A stretch of 64,000 nucleotides of DNA from Thamnaconus septentrionalis. Taxonomy: Eukaryota > Chordata > Actinopteri > Tetraodontiformes > Monacanthidae. Within the stretch, counting starts at the first letter, position 1, and each line of letters opens with the position of its first letter. Below, piece by piece: positions 33,407-47,226 of this stretch. The stretch spans positions 9,204,001-9,268,000 of the forward strand of contig CM020503.1 in assembly GCA_009823395.1 (NCBI GenBank), written 5' to 3'. A model generated the notes under the pieces. It did no database searches and was not told where the DNA came from. It saw only the letters and a program-made list of their open reading frames with translations. A program made the position numbers and the translations under genes.

Positions 33407-36400
33407 CATGCGCGGGCGTGTGGCAGAGTGAGCGCTGGATCACGTCAATTAATCAGAGTGTGAAAGACCCTTAATTACAAAATGCTATTTCCCCCTGGAC
33501 CCTTCTCCTGAGAGTGTGAGTGTGCATGAGGGAGAGGGAGAGAAAATATTTGAATTAGTATGCACTGCACTGTTGCTACATCTTAATATTCATGACAGTT
33601 AGCTATGAGGCTGCATAGCCTCTGAGCTAACAAAAGAGGCTGCTTGTGCTGAAAGTTCAGCTGGCGCTGGAAGATCAGCAAAGTGAAAACCTACCTGGCT
33701 CAAATTAATGAGCACATCGTCGCATGCAGCCCGACCCTTCGCTGAAACTAATGCTGATTGCCAAACAGTTTGGACTCAACGTGCTGTGTTTTCTGAGGGC
33801 ACGCTGGGCCATTAGCTGCTGTTCCTTTATGGATGTTTTTTGAATGTGCCCAAAGGCTTGTTGCTGGAGAGCTTTAGCGGTCAAGAATTTACGATAGACA
33901 GGTCCAGTGTATTTCACTCGCCCTGCAGGGGCTCGTCGAGCTCTGCAGCTTGACAACAGTTGTGCTGTGTTTATGGCTGCAGCACTACTAATAAACGCTG
34001 TTGTCCTTGAGGACTACGTCCCTGTGCTTCAGGCACATTTATTGCAAATCTGACATTTTCAAGATGTTATAAATGAATGTATCATCTATATGTACGCATT
34101 ATCAGGTCACGATTTAGAAATCGTGACTTCATGAACGCAGATGTTTGTTTTGCCGTTCAATTCCCAGCATCCAAGACAAAAGCAGAAGGAATTTTTCATT
34201 TGCTTTTATTTATCTTATCAGTTTCAATAAACTCAGCACCCGCAAGCACACAGAGGCAAAATTAATTGAACTCATTTAGACACGAGGCTCCGTGGCAGCG
34301 TCCCCCTTGGAGAGTGCATCTATCAAGCCTGCTGATCACATTTCACACAATAAGCAAGGTCCTCACCTTCTCTTAACCACCTCCCTTACCGTCTTGGCGG
34401 GACTCTCACTCTAATCGCAAATTAATAATCACGCTGACACCCGCCTATTTGGCAACTCCGACCCCCACCCACCATCAGTGTGTGTTTGCGAAATGACTTT
34501 TGTGTACCCGCAGCAGCCAAACCCAAGCTGTGCCGTCGGAGCAGACAGAATGACAGATTGCGGGGAAAATAAAAAGCGAGGAAACAACAAGGAGGAACGT
34601 GAGGACGAGAAGCGCATGGGGGAAGACGTGAAAGAGAGAAATGAGCGGCGAAGGAATGGAGTGGAACAAATCAGCCTTGAAGAGGAGGCAGCTCACAAAA
34701 CGCCATGCCTTTAGCTTTGAAGTGGGCTATGTCTATCGCCAGAGCGCCGCAACTCAGACCCACGCATTCCTCCTTTCAACGAAGAGAAAAACCCCAGAAA
34801 ACTGCCAGCAAAGTATTACAGCGTGGTGTGTTTGTGACATCTGTTGTCCCTCTCTCTCAATTCCCATCAACCTCCTGGCTGCCGCGGCTGTCGGTTTAAA
34901 GAATACAGCCGGCGCACATCTTTCACGTCCCAGACAATAGGCTAAATAAAAGATTGCCACAGAGAAGGCTTGAAAAATAGATTTTGCTATAATGTCCAAA
35001 TTCTTTTGTTGCACAGGAAAAAAGGAAATTCACAAAAAGAGTAAAAAAAACAAACAAACAAAAAAAAACAACAACAACAAATGCGCATATAAAGTTATGG
35101 GACATTTATCTCCTTGTGAGCATTACATTGGCCATGAAGAGTTTATGAAACTTGCCAACACTGTTGGCATACTGCCACCTAATACAGGCTGGGTACCACT
35201 AGATTTACTAGCTGTAATAGTTATATATTTTTTTTCTCTTGTGTATGTATTTACTTTTAACTGGGTGCAGTTTTCTGGCTGACAGCCGAAGCTTGAGGCG
35301 CAGCTCAAATCATGTCTGCATTAAAATATACAAGCAGGCACGCCGCTGCTTTGCCTATAAAGCATCTGTTTTTCTTAAATGAATGTTGTTTGTTCATTTT
35401 GTATGCATGTTATATCAAATTACTGCGTGCCCACTCGCCGTGTACAGACCAGGCTCAGTATCAACTCTGGCCTACCTTGCTTTCTGCCTCATCTCCTCTG
35501 ATCTTGTTATCTGCCTCCCACCGTCTGGATCCTTTGTTGCCACAATGAAAAACTGAGAAATAAAATTAAATCCTGCTTTACATTGGGAGTAAAAACCCTG
35601 TGCTAAGCCTATATATTTGTGTTTCATCTAACAAAAAAAAAATAGCCTTTGCGTTGGGTAACCACTATATGACGCTATGCTTAAAAGGGCCCTCAGACGC
35701 TTTAATGGAGAAAAAGTTTCAATGCTCCTCAGGGTCACGACAGTTGTTGCACCCCACAGTGAGGGCACGGAGGACCACCATTAAATATAATCTGGTTTTT
35801 CAGTCATTTCAGACTCCAGGTCGAAGCATTGCTGCACTGCCAGTCCCCACTGATTCACATAGCTGACATCTCTGATCTGAAATGGGAAAAATACCCATTT
35901 CATTGTGAAAAGGGGTGAAAGAACAACGATTCTCAAAGGGGAAACATTTATATTTCTTCTCTTAACTGAGTGATTAGTTCATTTTTTTTGATTGGGGCCG
36001 GGCAACTGTGTGCAACTGAGTGATTTGTTAGTTAACAGCTCAACCTCATAGCAGGGAGGCAGATGTGGGGAGTTGGAGTTGAAACAGCAAACAAGAGTTG
36101 TTGTTTTTTGCCAGCAGCGATTAACCTGATGTGTTGATACAAATGCAATCAGAACATCAGTCGCACAATAAAGACACATTCTCCGGTCTCTTCTTGCCCA
36201 GCTGCTAACGAGTCACTTCACTGATTCACGAGTCAGTAAATAACACATTGCGGACTCAGCATTTTGTAACAGAAGTCAGTTTGCACTCATTCAACAAGCT
36301 GAAAACATGTTTGGCTTGTTATTAACATTTTCTCTCTGTGGTTTTATTTTCCACATCAGTATTAACAATTTTGCACCAAACCATCTCTTTTCCTTTCCTA

Positions 36401-37498
36401 CCATAAGCTCCTTTTCCACCTTTGAGTTCCACCTAATTTCCTGAAATTGCTTCTTCCTGGATCCATCTCTCCTCTGGATCTCTCCATCTCTCTCCCTTCC
36501 AAATTTACACTCATTACTAGGAATGAAAGGAGCATAGTCTTAATATTTTATTCGAAGGAAAATAAGGGAGAATTTTTACAAAAACAAGTGCGAAAAAAAA
36601 AGAAAACATAAAAATATGTGTGCAGTGAATTTCCCTTCACCACACACATCTGTGCTCACACACAGATAATTAGCAGCCTGCTGCAGTAGTAGAGTACAAT
36701 GCAAGTGGTTGCTTAGACAAGTGGAATGAAAAGACGGATCACCTGGCCACTGGAGACACGCATTAAGAACGCTTTGTATGTGCGCATGCACGTGTGTGTT
36801 CTATGGAATGTGCGCCTCTCAGTGTGCATATGCATGTCTGTAGATTATGACTAAACCTCTTAGGCCTGCACTGATTCCCATCTCCGCTCTTGTGTTTGCC
36901 AAAGCTGAAGGACGGACTCGGATTCAGATCTACTGGCGGACAGGATCTTCTTTATTGGAAGCTCCTTCCAGCTCAGGTCAAAGTGACATTTCAGGGAATA
37001 TAGTGGCCTGAGTGGTGACAAGTAAGCAAGGACAGCCTAGATAAATGACTGGATGAGCAAAATGTTTCACTGGAAGATGAAATCAATTCACTTCAAGGTG
37101 TTCACATGTCCACTCTGAAAACATCGGGGGCCTTCAGAACGGAACTTCACCTGTGCTTGGTGAACCTTGAAAAGCAATTTGTGGTGTAACATTATTTGGG
37201 ATATTGGCATCATGTTTGAGATTAAAGAAAACAATCAGACAGATCTGAGATCTGTCATCACATCACTCAAAGGTCAAAACAGCCTATTTTAGGTAAGGAA
37301 ATAAAGCAACCTTTAGTTTGGAGGAAAACTTGCTTATGTAACTGTTGCACAACTACAAATAAGAGAAATTTGAGTGATTCAGACCACAGCCATGAAAAAT
37401 GGAAATTAATTTTTTTCTCCTTTCCTTAAAAAAAATGGGGGACAAGCAAAGGAAAGCTGTTACAGAATCAGTGAACCATTGAGAGGGAGGGAGGGAGT

Positions 37499-37499
37499 G

Positions 37500-37533
<34 letters not shown>
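37499..37533. repeat. (GA)n microsatellite
   Basis: GA run with one AA interruption. Confidence 0.95.
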
Positions 37534-37826
37534 CGCTCTGGAGTGTGAAAACAAGAGATACACATGAGAGAACTTGAAGAGAACTTTGCTCATAAGGGAG
37601 ACAGGGGTCGAACTAGGGGAGGGGAGGGGGAGCGCGGCGGGGGGGTGGAGGGGGATCTCACTTGGCAGGTAGACAAGGGAATGGAAAAAGGTAGTAGATG
37701 ATAAAGGATTTAGACATGACAGAACAGGAAGTGAGACACGGGGTGCTTGGCCACAATGATCTGTACACAAGTCCTTCCTGTCGCAGGTTAACAAACACAA
37801 AGACACAAGACACGCTTGAGACGAGG

Positions 37827-37829
<3 letters not shown>

Positions 37830-37868
<39 letters not shown>
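37830..37868. repeat. (GA)n microsatellite
   Basis: Second GA run about 300 bases after the first; the intervening sequence is also purine-rich in part. Confidence 0.95.
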
Positions 37869-37871
<3 letters not shown>

Positions 37872-38589
37872 GTAGATAGAAAGAGGGCAGAAACAAACTG
37901 CGGCTGAGGATTTATTACCTGCGCTCCGCATAATAAAGGCTGCAGAATTTTATTTTGGCGGTATTTACACTACAGGCTTCGGTGCACAACTCTGTTGTGT
38001 TGCTCAGGACCATGTCTCTCTTTTTTCCCCCATTTACTATGTGCTTACGTCTACCCTTTTAAAGTCACTATATCTGTTGGCTGCATTTAAACTTGCTCAA
38101 GCTTTCTTAAACTTTAAATCACCTGCATGCTATTGGCTACCATCAAAAGAGGATGAAAGTCAGTAACAAACAGCGTTTGGAGCTGCAGAAGATGGTAAGA
38201 TAATCATGATGAAAGGCCTCACGCCTATTGTGTACAAGAATATGTTGGTTTAAAACACATATATGCAGGTTTTTAGTGCAATACACTGTTTTAATTTGCT
38301 GATAGTCATTTCATTTGGGGGAGGGAAGGTTCACTTGTTCGTTTGTGTGTGAGGCCTGACTGCACATTTCAAGACATGTTTGACATCTCTACAGTAGCCC
38401 AGAATGTGGGTCCACTCGGGGTTGAGTGATTTTACCCTGCCATCACAGCTGCTACCAGCAGATTGTCAGCCCCCAAATGGAGCTTGCTGATGAAAGGAAA
38501 CTGTTAGCAGATTGACTCAGTGACTTAAGGGGTCACTTTTTTCTAAAGTGCAGGTCATTTAGCCAAACAGTTTAATCGCAATTCACCGT

Positions 38590-38720
38590 TTGATGGCTGA
38601 GGACAATGTTACACTGTGACCGTGTGCATAAGTCACAATGGGAATAAACTGCATGTTCATTTGTTTGCAATGTACTTTACTGCCACTAGAGGCATCAAAA
38701 TTGTCCACAGTGGGCCTTTA
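38590..38720 (-). mobile_element. terminal part of a decayed non-autonomous DNA element (tentative)
   Basis: On the - strand the sequence begins TTTAAAGGCCCACTGTGGAC and continues with GATGCCTCTAGTGGCAG. This resembles a fish repeat I remember as AAAGGTCCACTGTGT followed by CATCTAGTGG. The other end was not located, and the limits are approximate. Confidence 0.35.
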
Positions 38721-40112
38721 AATCAAAAGCTGCCTGGATCCTGCATTTAACAGTGCACAGACTGAGCATACTGTGTATGCAGCAGTGATGTCAACATGAA
38801 GGTGCAAAAAGATTTTACATGATTATACATGAAAACTATCCCTTAGTTTACATTAAAGCTGGAGTAGTTGATGTTAAATCCTTAAAATGTGGCATTGTTG
38901 CATTTTCAGTGATGTATTCAATGTAAGTTGCAAACGAGAGAAAAAAAAAACCCTGCTAATATTAGATACACTGGCAAATATCTGGCTTATTTCCACATTT
39001 GAAGGAGGGCTGAGTGCAATTTATTTCAAATGTCTAATTCTACGACCTTATTCCTGCTTATATATTCACATCACAGATCCAATCTGTTGCACTTAAGAAG
39101 AAAAAAATAGAATCAGGTCAGATGAAGCATGAACATACGTTACTCCTTAGTTCAGGCCTGGCAGTAAGAATTAACATATAAAACATATTAAGTTATATAT
39201 ATCTTGATGTATTAGTCACACCAGACATAAGTAGAAGGACCAGCCATGCTGTGAAAAAAAGTGAAACTTATAGTTTGGGAAATGGTATGTAAATTCAGCA
39301 CTCAAGTGACCAACTAGATTGTTATAGAATACGAAAAAAGGAAAACATTCAATAAAGTAATTATGGAGATAATGTATTTTTAATTACTAGCATTATGAGA
39401 AATCCACTGTGTTTAGTCATGGATGTGGTGCTGAAGTCGGGGCAATCGGTAACAGCAGGGTAAGGAAAAGAAAAATTAAAAAGGATGCACGTCTCCTGAA
39501 ATTCAAAGTTAGGAGAGGAAACATGCATCAGGAGCTCCGAGGTTCTCCTCTGTGAACTTCTCCCAAGAAACGCCTGTGATCTTGCCGGCTCTAACGGACA
39601 GAGATTTTCTTCAAAGAGCTTCTCTAGATGGCTATCATAAGCAACCTCTGACACACACAGGGGGGTCGGAGCACCTCAGGTGCCCTCAGCATCAGATGAG
39701 AAGATTAACAAAGATGAAACCGGACTGCCCACAGCAGAGCAGCGTCTGCGTGGAAGCCCTGGAAACAAACCCGAGGCAGCCTGACACGCTCTCGCAAACA
39801 CACGTTCGACTCAAACGGACAACATAAGCGATGTGACATGTTTGGCGTCTCTCCTCACCAGTCGTATTCTGCTGGAGCAAATATGCACTCGCGCCTCCTT
39901 TGATCGACCGGCAGCGGCTCTGTGTTTGTATCCAGGTGTTGGCAAAAAGAATTCCAGGGCAATTTTAAGGCCGCCTGTCTGTTGGAGGTTGGTAAGACTG
40001 AGCGTGCAAGAGTTGGAATCTAAGCCGCCGACCCTTCAAGGTTACAGATGCTGTCATTTAACATCTGTAGACACGATTTATCTGTGGTGGAGAGTGCAAA
40101 AAGCACCCGCTT

Positions 40113-40114
<2 letters not shown>

Positions 40115-40199
<85 letters not shown>
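40115..40199. repeat. (TG)n microsatellite
   Basis: About 42 uninterrupted TG units, among the longest pure runs in the window. Open frames of poly-(Cys-Val) or poly-(His-Thr) across it are artefacts. Confidence 0.98.
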
Positions 40200-40200
<1 letters not shown>

Positions 40201-40776
40201 TGAGTGATGACTTGATGTCCAGTTCCAACCCCACAGCTGTCATTTACAAGGCCCAACAGCGCCTCCTCCTCCTCCCCATGCGAAGGCTGAGGGCAGCGGA
40301 ACCCTCCGTTCCAGCACCCACAATCTTTTATCCAGGAACGACTGAGTGCAGCATCACAGTCTGCATCACCTACCGCTTTGGAAACAGCAGTTCCGACAAG
40401 AGCGGGAAACTCAACAGGATTGTGAGAACAGCTGGTGCCTGCCTCACTTCCATCTCTGGCTGATTTTTGAAAAAAAAAAACATCAAACAAAAAAACCCAC
40501 AAAATGCTATTTCATTTGACGCGAGCACATGAAATGACAATGAAAGTACAATAACAAGCAGAAAACTCCGAACGGTTGTTAGGTCTTGTTAGGTCTCCAC
40601 TGACTCCTCGGAACCGTTGCTGAGGAACATTCAGCAACATGACGTGAAGGACAACTTAGCGACGACAACATGCTGCTGATAAGATGAACGCAGGACATGT
40701 TATTATTAGCGTCACGTCAAAGACAACAATGGGCTGCAGGCAACACACACAAGATTAGAAATCAGAATATCTGCGG

Positions 40777-40777
<1 letters not shown>

Positions 40778-40822
<45 letters not shown>
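40778..40822. repeat. (CA)n microsatellite
   Basis: About 22 uninterrupted CA units. Confidence 0.97.
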
Positions 40823-40829
<7 letters not shown>

Positions 40830-42788
40830 TCTCTATCTTTGAGAGGACGACCATCACGTCCTTTTATTTTTCATCCTTTGCTACAGCCAAACACAAGCCC
40901 ACACTAGCAGACAAACGTTAATGCAACGCAAACCTCAGTTCAGACTGTGTCTATGAATTAAGGCCAACATCTTCTCATGTGAGGACACCTCAGGACTGAC
41001 CAAACTGCCCCTTTGAAGACATCAACATTCTGATGCAGTAATTACAACGTCGTACACACATACACTATGAGCTTGTTGCTCTCGATGGGACACACCTGCT
41101 TCCTTGTCGCTTTACGTTACATTGTATCCATCTCGAGTGCCCTTTGGTCGCTCTCCCTCTGTTCCTCTATCTATCCATCTTAACCTCCTGCCAAATTTCT
41201 TAGTGTCTTTCTGTCAATCACTCCCGCCGTCTCTCTCTCTCGCTCGCTCGCTCACTCGCTCTGCCGCCGGACGCGTGACATTTTTACAGCTTAACACGCT
41301 TCACATTCTTTGTGCCAAAATAAATAAATGGATAAATAAAGAAAGAAAGAAAGAAATGAAATGACGCGGAGCTTTCCGAAATGCCAAATATAATTCCACA
41401 CCACTGCGGAAGATGGCACGTTGTCAAGCAGCGTCAAACGGACGGCATTTGGTGCCTTCTGTTCCTCAATTCCTCCACCTTAAAAATTTCAGTCTCGAAT
41501 CTGATTCACTGGTTACATTCACTCGGGAACGGAGCCGCCGGTGCGGAAGGCAGTGGAGAAGCAAAGTCTCGCATCTGGCAATTGTGTAAAATGTGTAATT
41601 TAAAAAGCGAATGGTAAACAACGCCTGGATAACAATGTCAGGTAAAAGAAATCTCTGCCAACGACAACAGCTACAACTGTTGGTTGTTAATGTTAACAGC
41701 GAGCAGTTTGCCATTATTGTCCCATCCTGTGGCAGCCTGTCACTGTGCAGTCTGAGCGGCACCTGCCACAAACACATTTTCTATTTTTGGTGTTTTTGAC
41801 GTTTGATCAAATTTCTGAGCAGCCTTTAATCAAAGTGCAGCCTGTCGCGCGTTGATCTGTGCCCCAGATCACTAGAACCTCCACAAAGGAACACTGCGAG
41901 TTTGACAGTGTTCACTAAATAATGTCAAATTAAATGGGTGCAAAGTTGACAGGAGCACTGACCTAATTGCTCGCTGTGTATTCCTGCTTCACCCATGCAA
42001 GCAACAGAGCCTCTCCTCTTCAATTTTGGAGGAAATGCAAACTCTACATTTGCTATTCAACGCACTTAAGCCCGGAGCCACCCGGCAGACAGTAAACGCA
42101 GCCTTTGATTCCTTTACATGTTTAGTTCAAAAGGAAAATAAGGATATGGTTGTCAGTGTACTTTAATATATTCACACAGCAGCCACCGTAATCAGGACTA
42201 CAGCACACATCGAGCCCACCTTCCTCCCATTAACCTCTGCACCTCAAATGAACTCTTACGAATCTTAAATTGAGAGCTCAGACCTCTCCTATTCATATTC
42301 AATGAGACGCCCTGGGCTCCAGCTGCGCCCGTTACCGTCGCCGCACACTTTCCTAGTGACTGAGGTCGAGCCAGTCGCCGCCGTCACTGTCATTCTAAGG
42401 CTGCCAATCATGTGTCTCAGCGATGTGACACCAAAGCAACACATAAATCCAAACCTTACATTGGCTCAGCCCAGTGTGTGAACTAGACGAGAGCTACAAC
42501 TATGGCAGCTTTGCACAGAGGCTGCAGATTTGGTGGAGGGCCAGTCTGTAAGTCCAGACAGTCTGCAAAGATTTAAATAAAATGGAAACCTTGTCACATT
42601 CACACCGTTACATCTCGTGTCCAACGCTGAATCGCCAGCCAGTCGTAAATGAAAAACCAGGCATTTGACTCGATCCGCTTTCACCGACCAAAGAGGCATC
42701 GCTTTGTAATTCCAGAGAAAAATAAAGGCTTGACAGGAGCACAGGCTCGAAGCAGCGGCACACAAAGCGTGAGTATGAGTTGTCCTAC

Positions 42789-42971
42789 CTTGACCCCGCG
42801 CACCCGGAACTCAGCCAGGGCTCGGCTCATCTTGGACGACGCCGTCTGCAGGTCTTTGCCGCTGGCGATGACTTTCACCAGCAGGGAGTCGTAATGTGGG
42901 GAGATGACGGCTCCCTGGAAGGCAGAGGCGCTGTCCAGACGGATCCCCATGCCCTCACCACTGCGGAACAC
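42789..42971 (-). CDS. pc: pyruvate carboxylase internal exon (C-terminal part of biotin carboxylase domain)
   Basis: Pyruvate carboxylase is the mitochondrial biotin enzyme that converts pyruvate to oxaloacetate. This 183-base exon is flanked on its own strand by acceptor cccatcag|GTG and donor AAG|gtagga. It is phase 0 at both ends and encodes 61 residues with no stop. The protein starts [20 protein letters not shown], continues [15 protein letters not shown] and ends [16 protein letters not shown] recall near-identical sequence in human PC between the ATP-grasp part and the end of the biotin carboxylase domain, with H-Y-D-S-L-L and A-E-F-R-V-R-G-V-K shared. The next human residues (TNIAFLQNVL) were not found in the window, nor was the preceding stretch ending GRIE. 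The neighbouring exons probably lie beyond both window edges. The intact frame and splice sites argue against a pseudogene. Confidence 0.96.
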
Positions 42972-45900
42972 CTGATGGGGAAACAGGACAAGTCGGCTTA
43001 GACGGTTGGCTTCTGCATCAGAGGAGAAGTTGTTAATTGTTACATTGTTGTTATTGTTGAGATAGAAATGCTGTAAGAAATGCAACTTAATTAAGAACTT
43101 TCAGAGTGCCACTTGATATCCTCCGAAGAGGATGTTTAAAATTCATGTTCGTTAAAGCCAAGGATGTTTAATTAAAGATGGTCTTGCCAAAAAAGAACAA
43201 AAACAGCTTTTATGTTTTGTTTGTTCATTATTGTCACACTTACCTCAGGTGACATATTTTTAGAGGCTTTGTCGGAGAAGTTGCAACATGAAACTATTTC
43301 TCCTCTTCAAAACAACCCCAAAAGTGTTTCCCAAAACTAACTGGCCAGATAAAACCTTCCTGCGCTGTATATTGAGTCAAATGTTTGTGTCTTCTAAAAG
43401 TCGGTGCAGTATTCCTCCACCACTGACGCACTTTATTCCAATACCTTATTTACAACATTTCCTCAGCGGAGCGGCCGAGATGCCAAGAATCATATTAGTC
43501 AGGTGGCCACGTTGTCAGCTTAAATTAGCTGGCACTGAGAATTCAATCACTGACACACCTAGGAGGGTAAAATGAGAGGTTGGAAGGCCAGGAGGGAAAT
43601 GGAGGCTGAGATGAGTGAGAAATGGAGAGGACAGGCCATTCCCCAGCAGTTGGCAGGCCGGCAGAGACAGAGAACTGAAGGCGAGAAGTGAAGACGGTCC
43701 AGCACTGAAGCATACGGAGGCCCTCGAGGCCCAGAAGGAGGAAGATGAGCAGAAATGATAACAACGTTGCGCCACACTGGTGATACGCGGGTGATATTTC
43801 GTCCCGCGTTGCGTTCAAGCGAGCGTGCCAACATTTACGATCAACAATATTTCCCCACTATGTCTTGATTCTGCCGCTTCTGTTCGTTTTTTTAAAGCTC
43901 AGACTTGTTGACAAAGACACTGAACAGGCTCACATAGCAACACATAGCGCAGCTGCCACAGCGAACTGAGGCCAGAAACATTGACGTATTGTGCTGTGGT
44001 GTATAAACTCAACATCGTGGAGAGAAATATCAGTAAACGAGAAGATAAAATGCTGTTAAGCCGCATGTGAGGATTTGTTGGAGTTTAAGATTTAAATACT
44101 TGATGTGTGCGACTATTCCCCTTTAATATCTACAATAATAATAATAACAGGATTGTCCTTCACAAAGAATGGGCTCTGACCTTCTGAATTGTGAATCAGG
44201 GCCAAGATGAAAGAGGCTCTCCGACATAAAGCTGCAAATGTATGAGCTGCTGAAGCAGAGGAAACGGTTGGTCACGGGCATTGCTGCTCGCGAACGCAGC
44301 CTTGACACCTTTACAATGCGCCGTTTGAAGGCTCAAAGCCTCCGTTAGCAGGTTGTGATTTTCAGAAAATCCTGCTCTTACCCCTTTGATTTCTCAATGC
44401 TCCAGGCCGGTCATCAGAGCTCCAAGTGTTACCAAAGTGGATTTCAAATTTTTCACACTTTGCACCTTCCAAAGGCTCACGTGCACGAGTCGAGCGGCTA
44501 CTTTGCAGTTTAGCTTTAACTGAATAGAGCCGACAACGGCGTGTCCACCAAATGGCAGGAAAGCAAAGAAATGGAAGAAAACGGCATCAAACTTCATCAC
44601 CAACGCAGTTTTCTTTAACGTCAATATCACAAATATTATACTTCACTAAATAATTTATAATAAACGCACGCAAACAAATGTAGACTATGAGAGAGATTAA
44701 CGTTTACAAGTCCAAAAGCAATAAATAAATGAAAAGGTAACAAAAACTTTTCAGAAATAGAAACAAACCAAAAAAAAAATAAATACATCAGCTATGTTTC
44801 CCAGCGTGCCACAAAAAAGGCAACGTAAAAGAGTTCTGCATTATTGAGAGGGTAATCTAACAGCACTTTATAAAAACAGACAGCCATGCACAGACTTCAG
44901 GCTGCTGCCAAACACTCTTTTCACAAATGCCCCAAAGGAAAATCTACACAGTATTTACTTTTGCTCTCTGTTCATTAAATCGTTCCTCGCTGCGAATGAA
45001 GGCGTCTCGCAATTGTTCCACCGCCCTGTAACTCCACAGGCCAAGCGGCACATACACCAGAGTGATGCCGCTATTAGCGCTGACTGCTGCGCTACAGTGA
45101 CGGGGCTTCCTGGGCGCGTCGTGATTTAACAATCAAAGCGTCTTTCCAGCCGGAGGGGACGCAGCGGTCGGATCCCGTTTAAACCCGTAGCTTTGACTCC
45201 AGCCTGTCGATACGTCTAAACAAGTCGGGCCTTGCGCATCACAGCGGTTTTTTAAGCGCCTTCCCACGTATGATCACACACAGCGTGAGCGTCGGCTAAC
45301 TCCGCTATCAGTGTGGGCTGATGAAAGAACGAGACAAAGGATTGGTTTTGCCTTGGAGGAGCTCTGGCTGGCCGACACGCTGATCCCTGGCCGCCGCCTC
45401 CCCCCTGCCTGTAGACACCCTCAGTGTCGTGACGGCCTTACGGCTGTCTGCAGGTCCTGACACCATCTCCGCAAAAGCTCAGCGGGATGCTCGCGCTCGA
45501 GATGCCGTCCGAGTGCGTTTGCATCTCGATGTGAAGCAACTTTTGAAAAGAAGAAGAAGAAAAGTTTCATAACTAGAAGGGAAAATGAGAAGAATTTGGA
45601 CCTGTTGTGGGGACTGTAACACCACTAAGCTGGTTTAGGACTGCTTGGTTACAGAGTGGAAAACCAATCAGCTTGGCGGCCCGGCCAGTGTTGCCAGATG
45701 GGATGTTAAAGTGTTACCAGCGACTTGAAATTATATTATTTTTGGGGGGAAATTATCGTCTCAACTGAATTTGCATTCTGACGTGGATCAGGAGCATCTG
45801 GGACCATAACGCATTATCTCGAGCCGTGAATGTTACAGCCTATAATGCAGTTTACCTTTAAATAACCTGAGATAACTGTTGGAATAATGAGCCTCTTGCA

Positions 45901-47129
45901 GGACAGCGTCTCTTTCTCTGCGCTCAGCGCCTATTATTCATACCTTCTTGCATCACCACACGCTACCTCGTGCAATGATTGGCTAGTAAAGTAATGTGAG
46001 GGAAAACAAACACTGTATTTCTGCGCAGGATCCATATTCTGATTTAATTTAACCGTGTAATGATTCGCAGAGGGATCAAATTACTGTACATTATGGGATT
46101 TTTAGGAATAACTGATCGAACAGAGGAATAAAATGATTGTATAACTACGTTAATTACTGTTTGTCTGGCAATTGACCCTGACATATTGAGAGAATGTGAG
46201 TGGGAATTGCATGCAGTTATCGGCAGTCTGTTATTGGTCTTTCACTTCAGCGATTATTGATCATGTTTAAAGATACCTTTCATGCCACACGGTTTTGAGT
46301 AAATGTGTTTCCATCTTCCAATGTGCACATTTGATATTTTAGTCTTCCCTCAAATGAACCAAATTAGATGATTTCTTTAAATTGTTACCGTATTTTGATT
46401 CTTTTGCACTTGTCATAAATGTGCATTACAATATCTTAATCCTAAACCTGACAAATGATCAGACTTGCATAAGGCAGCACCAGCTGCACAGACCTTTGTA
46501 AAAGTAAAGATGCCTTCCAAGGAGCTCCTTATTTGCCAGCTTAGGTTTATTATCTTGTTGCAAAAAGTGTGAAATCGGTGATTTGGAGTAACTGCGTAAA
46601 ATGAATCTACAATAAAATATGCAACAATATTTGCTGAGCATTTTTCACTGAATACTGCGGAACGGCATTTGCTTCAAAGCTGAAACAAAAGTGAGATTAA
46701 TTAACGTAAAAGATTAAAAGTAAGACAAAAACAAACAAAATAAATTGCCAGCAATTAAATGCATTTAAAGCTTTGGCTCCAACTGTGTAAGACCTGAATA
46801 ATATTAAAAACCTTAAGTGCAATGGGCGCAGGCAAAAGATATTATCTATGTGTTTGCATGTATACGACTTACAAATAGTATACATACATGAAGATGACAT
46901 TGAGGTTAACAGTGTAGTTAACAGTTCAAGATCACTAGATGCACGTAATAGAAACAATTAATTCATCCCAATGATTTTATTTATCCACCTATTGTGGCAG
47001 CTACTGACCTGTTAAAGTTGAAATGAGTAACATATTGAAGGGGACGGACTAGAACACTTACATTACTCATTAAGACGGAACTCTTTGGTGTGATTTTTAC
47101 TCTGACATCACAGCCTGTGTAAGAAAGAC

Positions 47130-47226
47130 GTGTGATAAAGTGGGAAAAACAGAGATTAACACTGACGTTATTTGTAATCTGCCTTCTTACCATGAGATCC
47201 TTCTAAATCTCACACAATGTCCCTTC
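47130..47226 (-). mobile_element. terminal part of a decayed non-autonomous DNA element (tentative)
   Basis: On the - strand it begins AAGGGACATTGTGTGAGATT, close to the AAAGGTCCACTGTGT-type fish repeat end noted at 38.7 kb. The other end is not identified. Confidence 0.35.

Larger units (their letters stand above)
25792..42788. other. non-coding stretch, presumed pc intron, right part
   Basis: No exon was recognised on either strand. It holds AAT, CA, TG and GA microsatellites, short perfect hairpins (26213-26237, 34106-34127) and the end of a decayed DNA element near 38.6-38.72 kb. A homeobox-site-rich stretch at 29520-29860 may be conserved regulatory DNA. GC-rich patches at 29380-29470 and 26200-26470 have no gene attached that I can see. 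Confidence 0.6.

Noticed and set aside
40020..40502. 160-codon and 115-codon open frames across the TG repeat
   Set aside because: They are made largely of His-Thr or Cys-Val repeats from the microsatellite.
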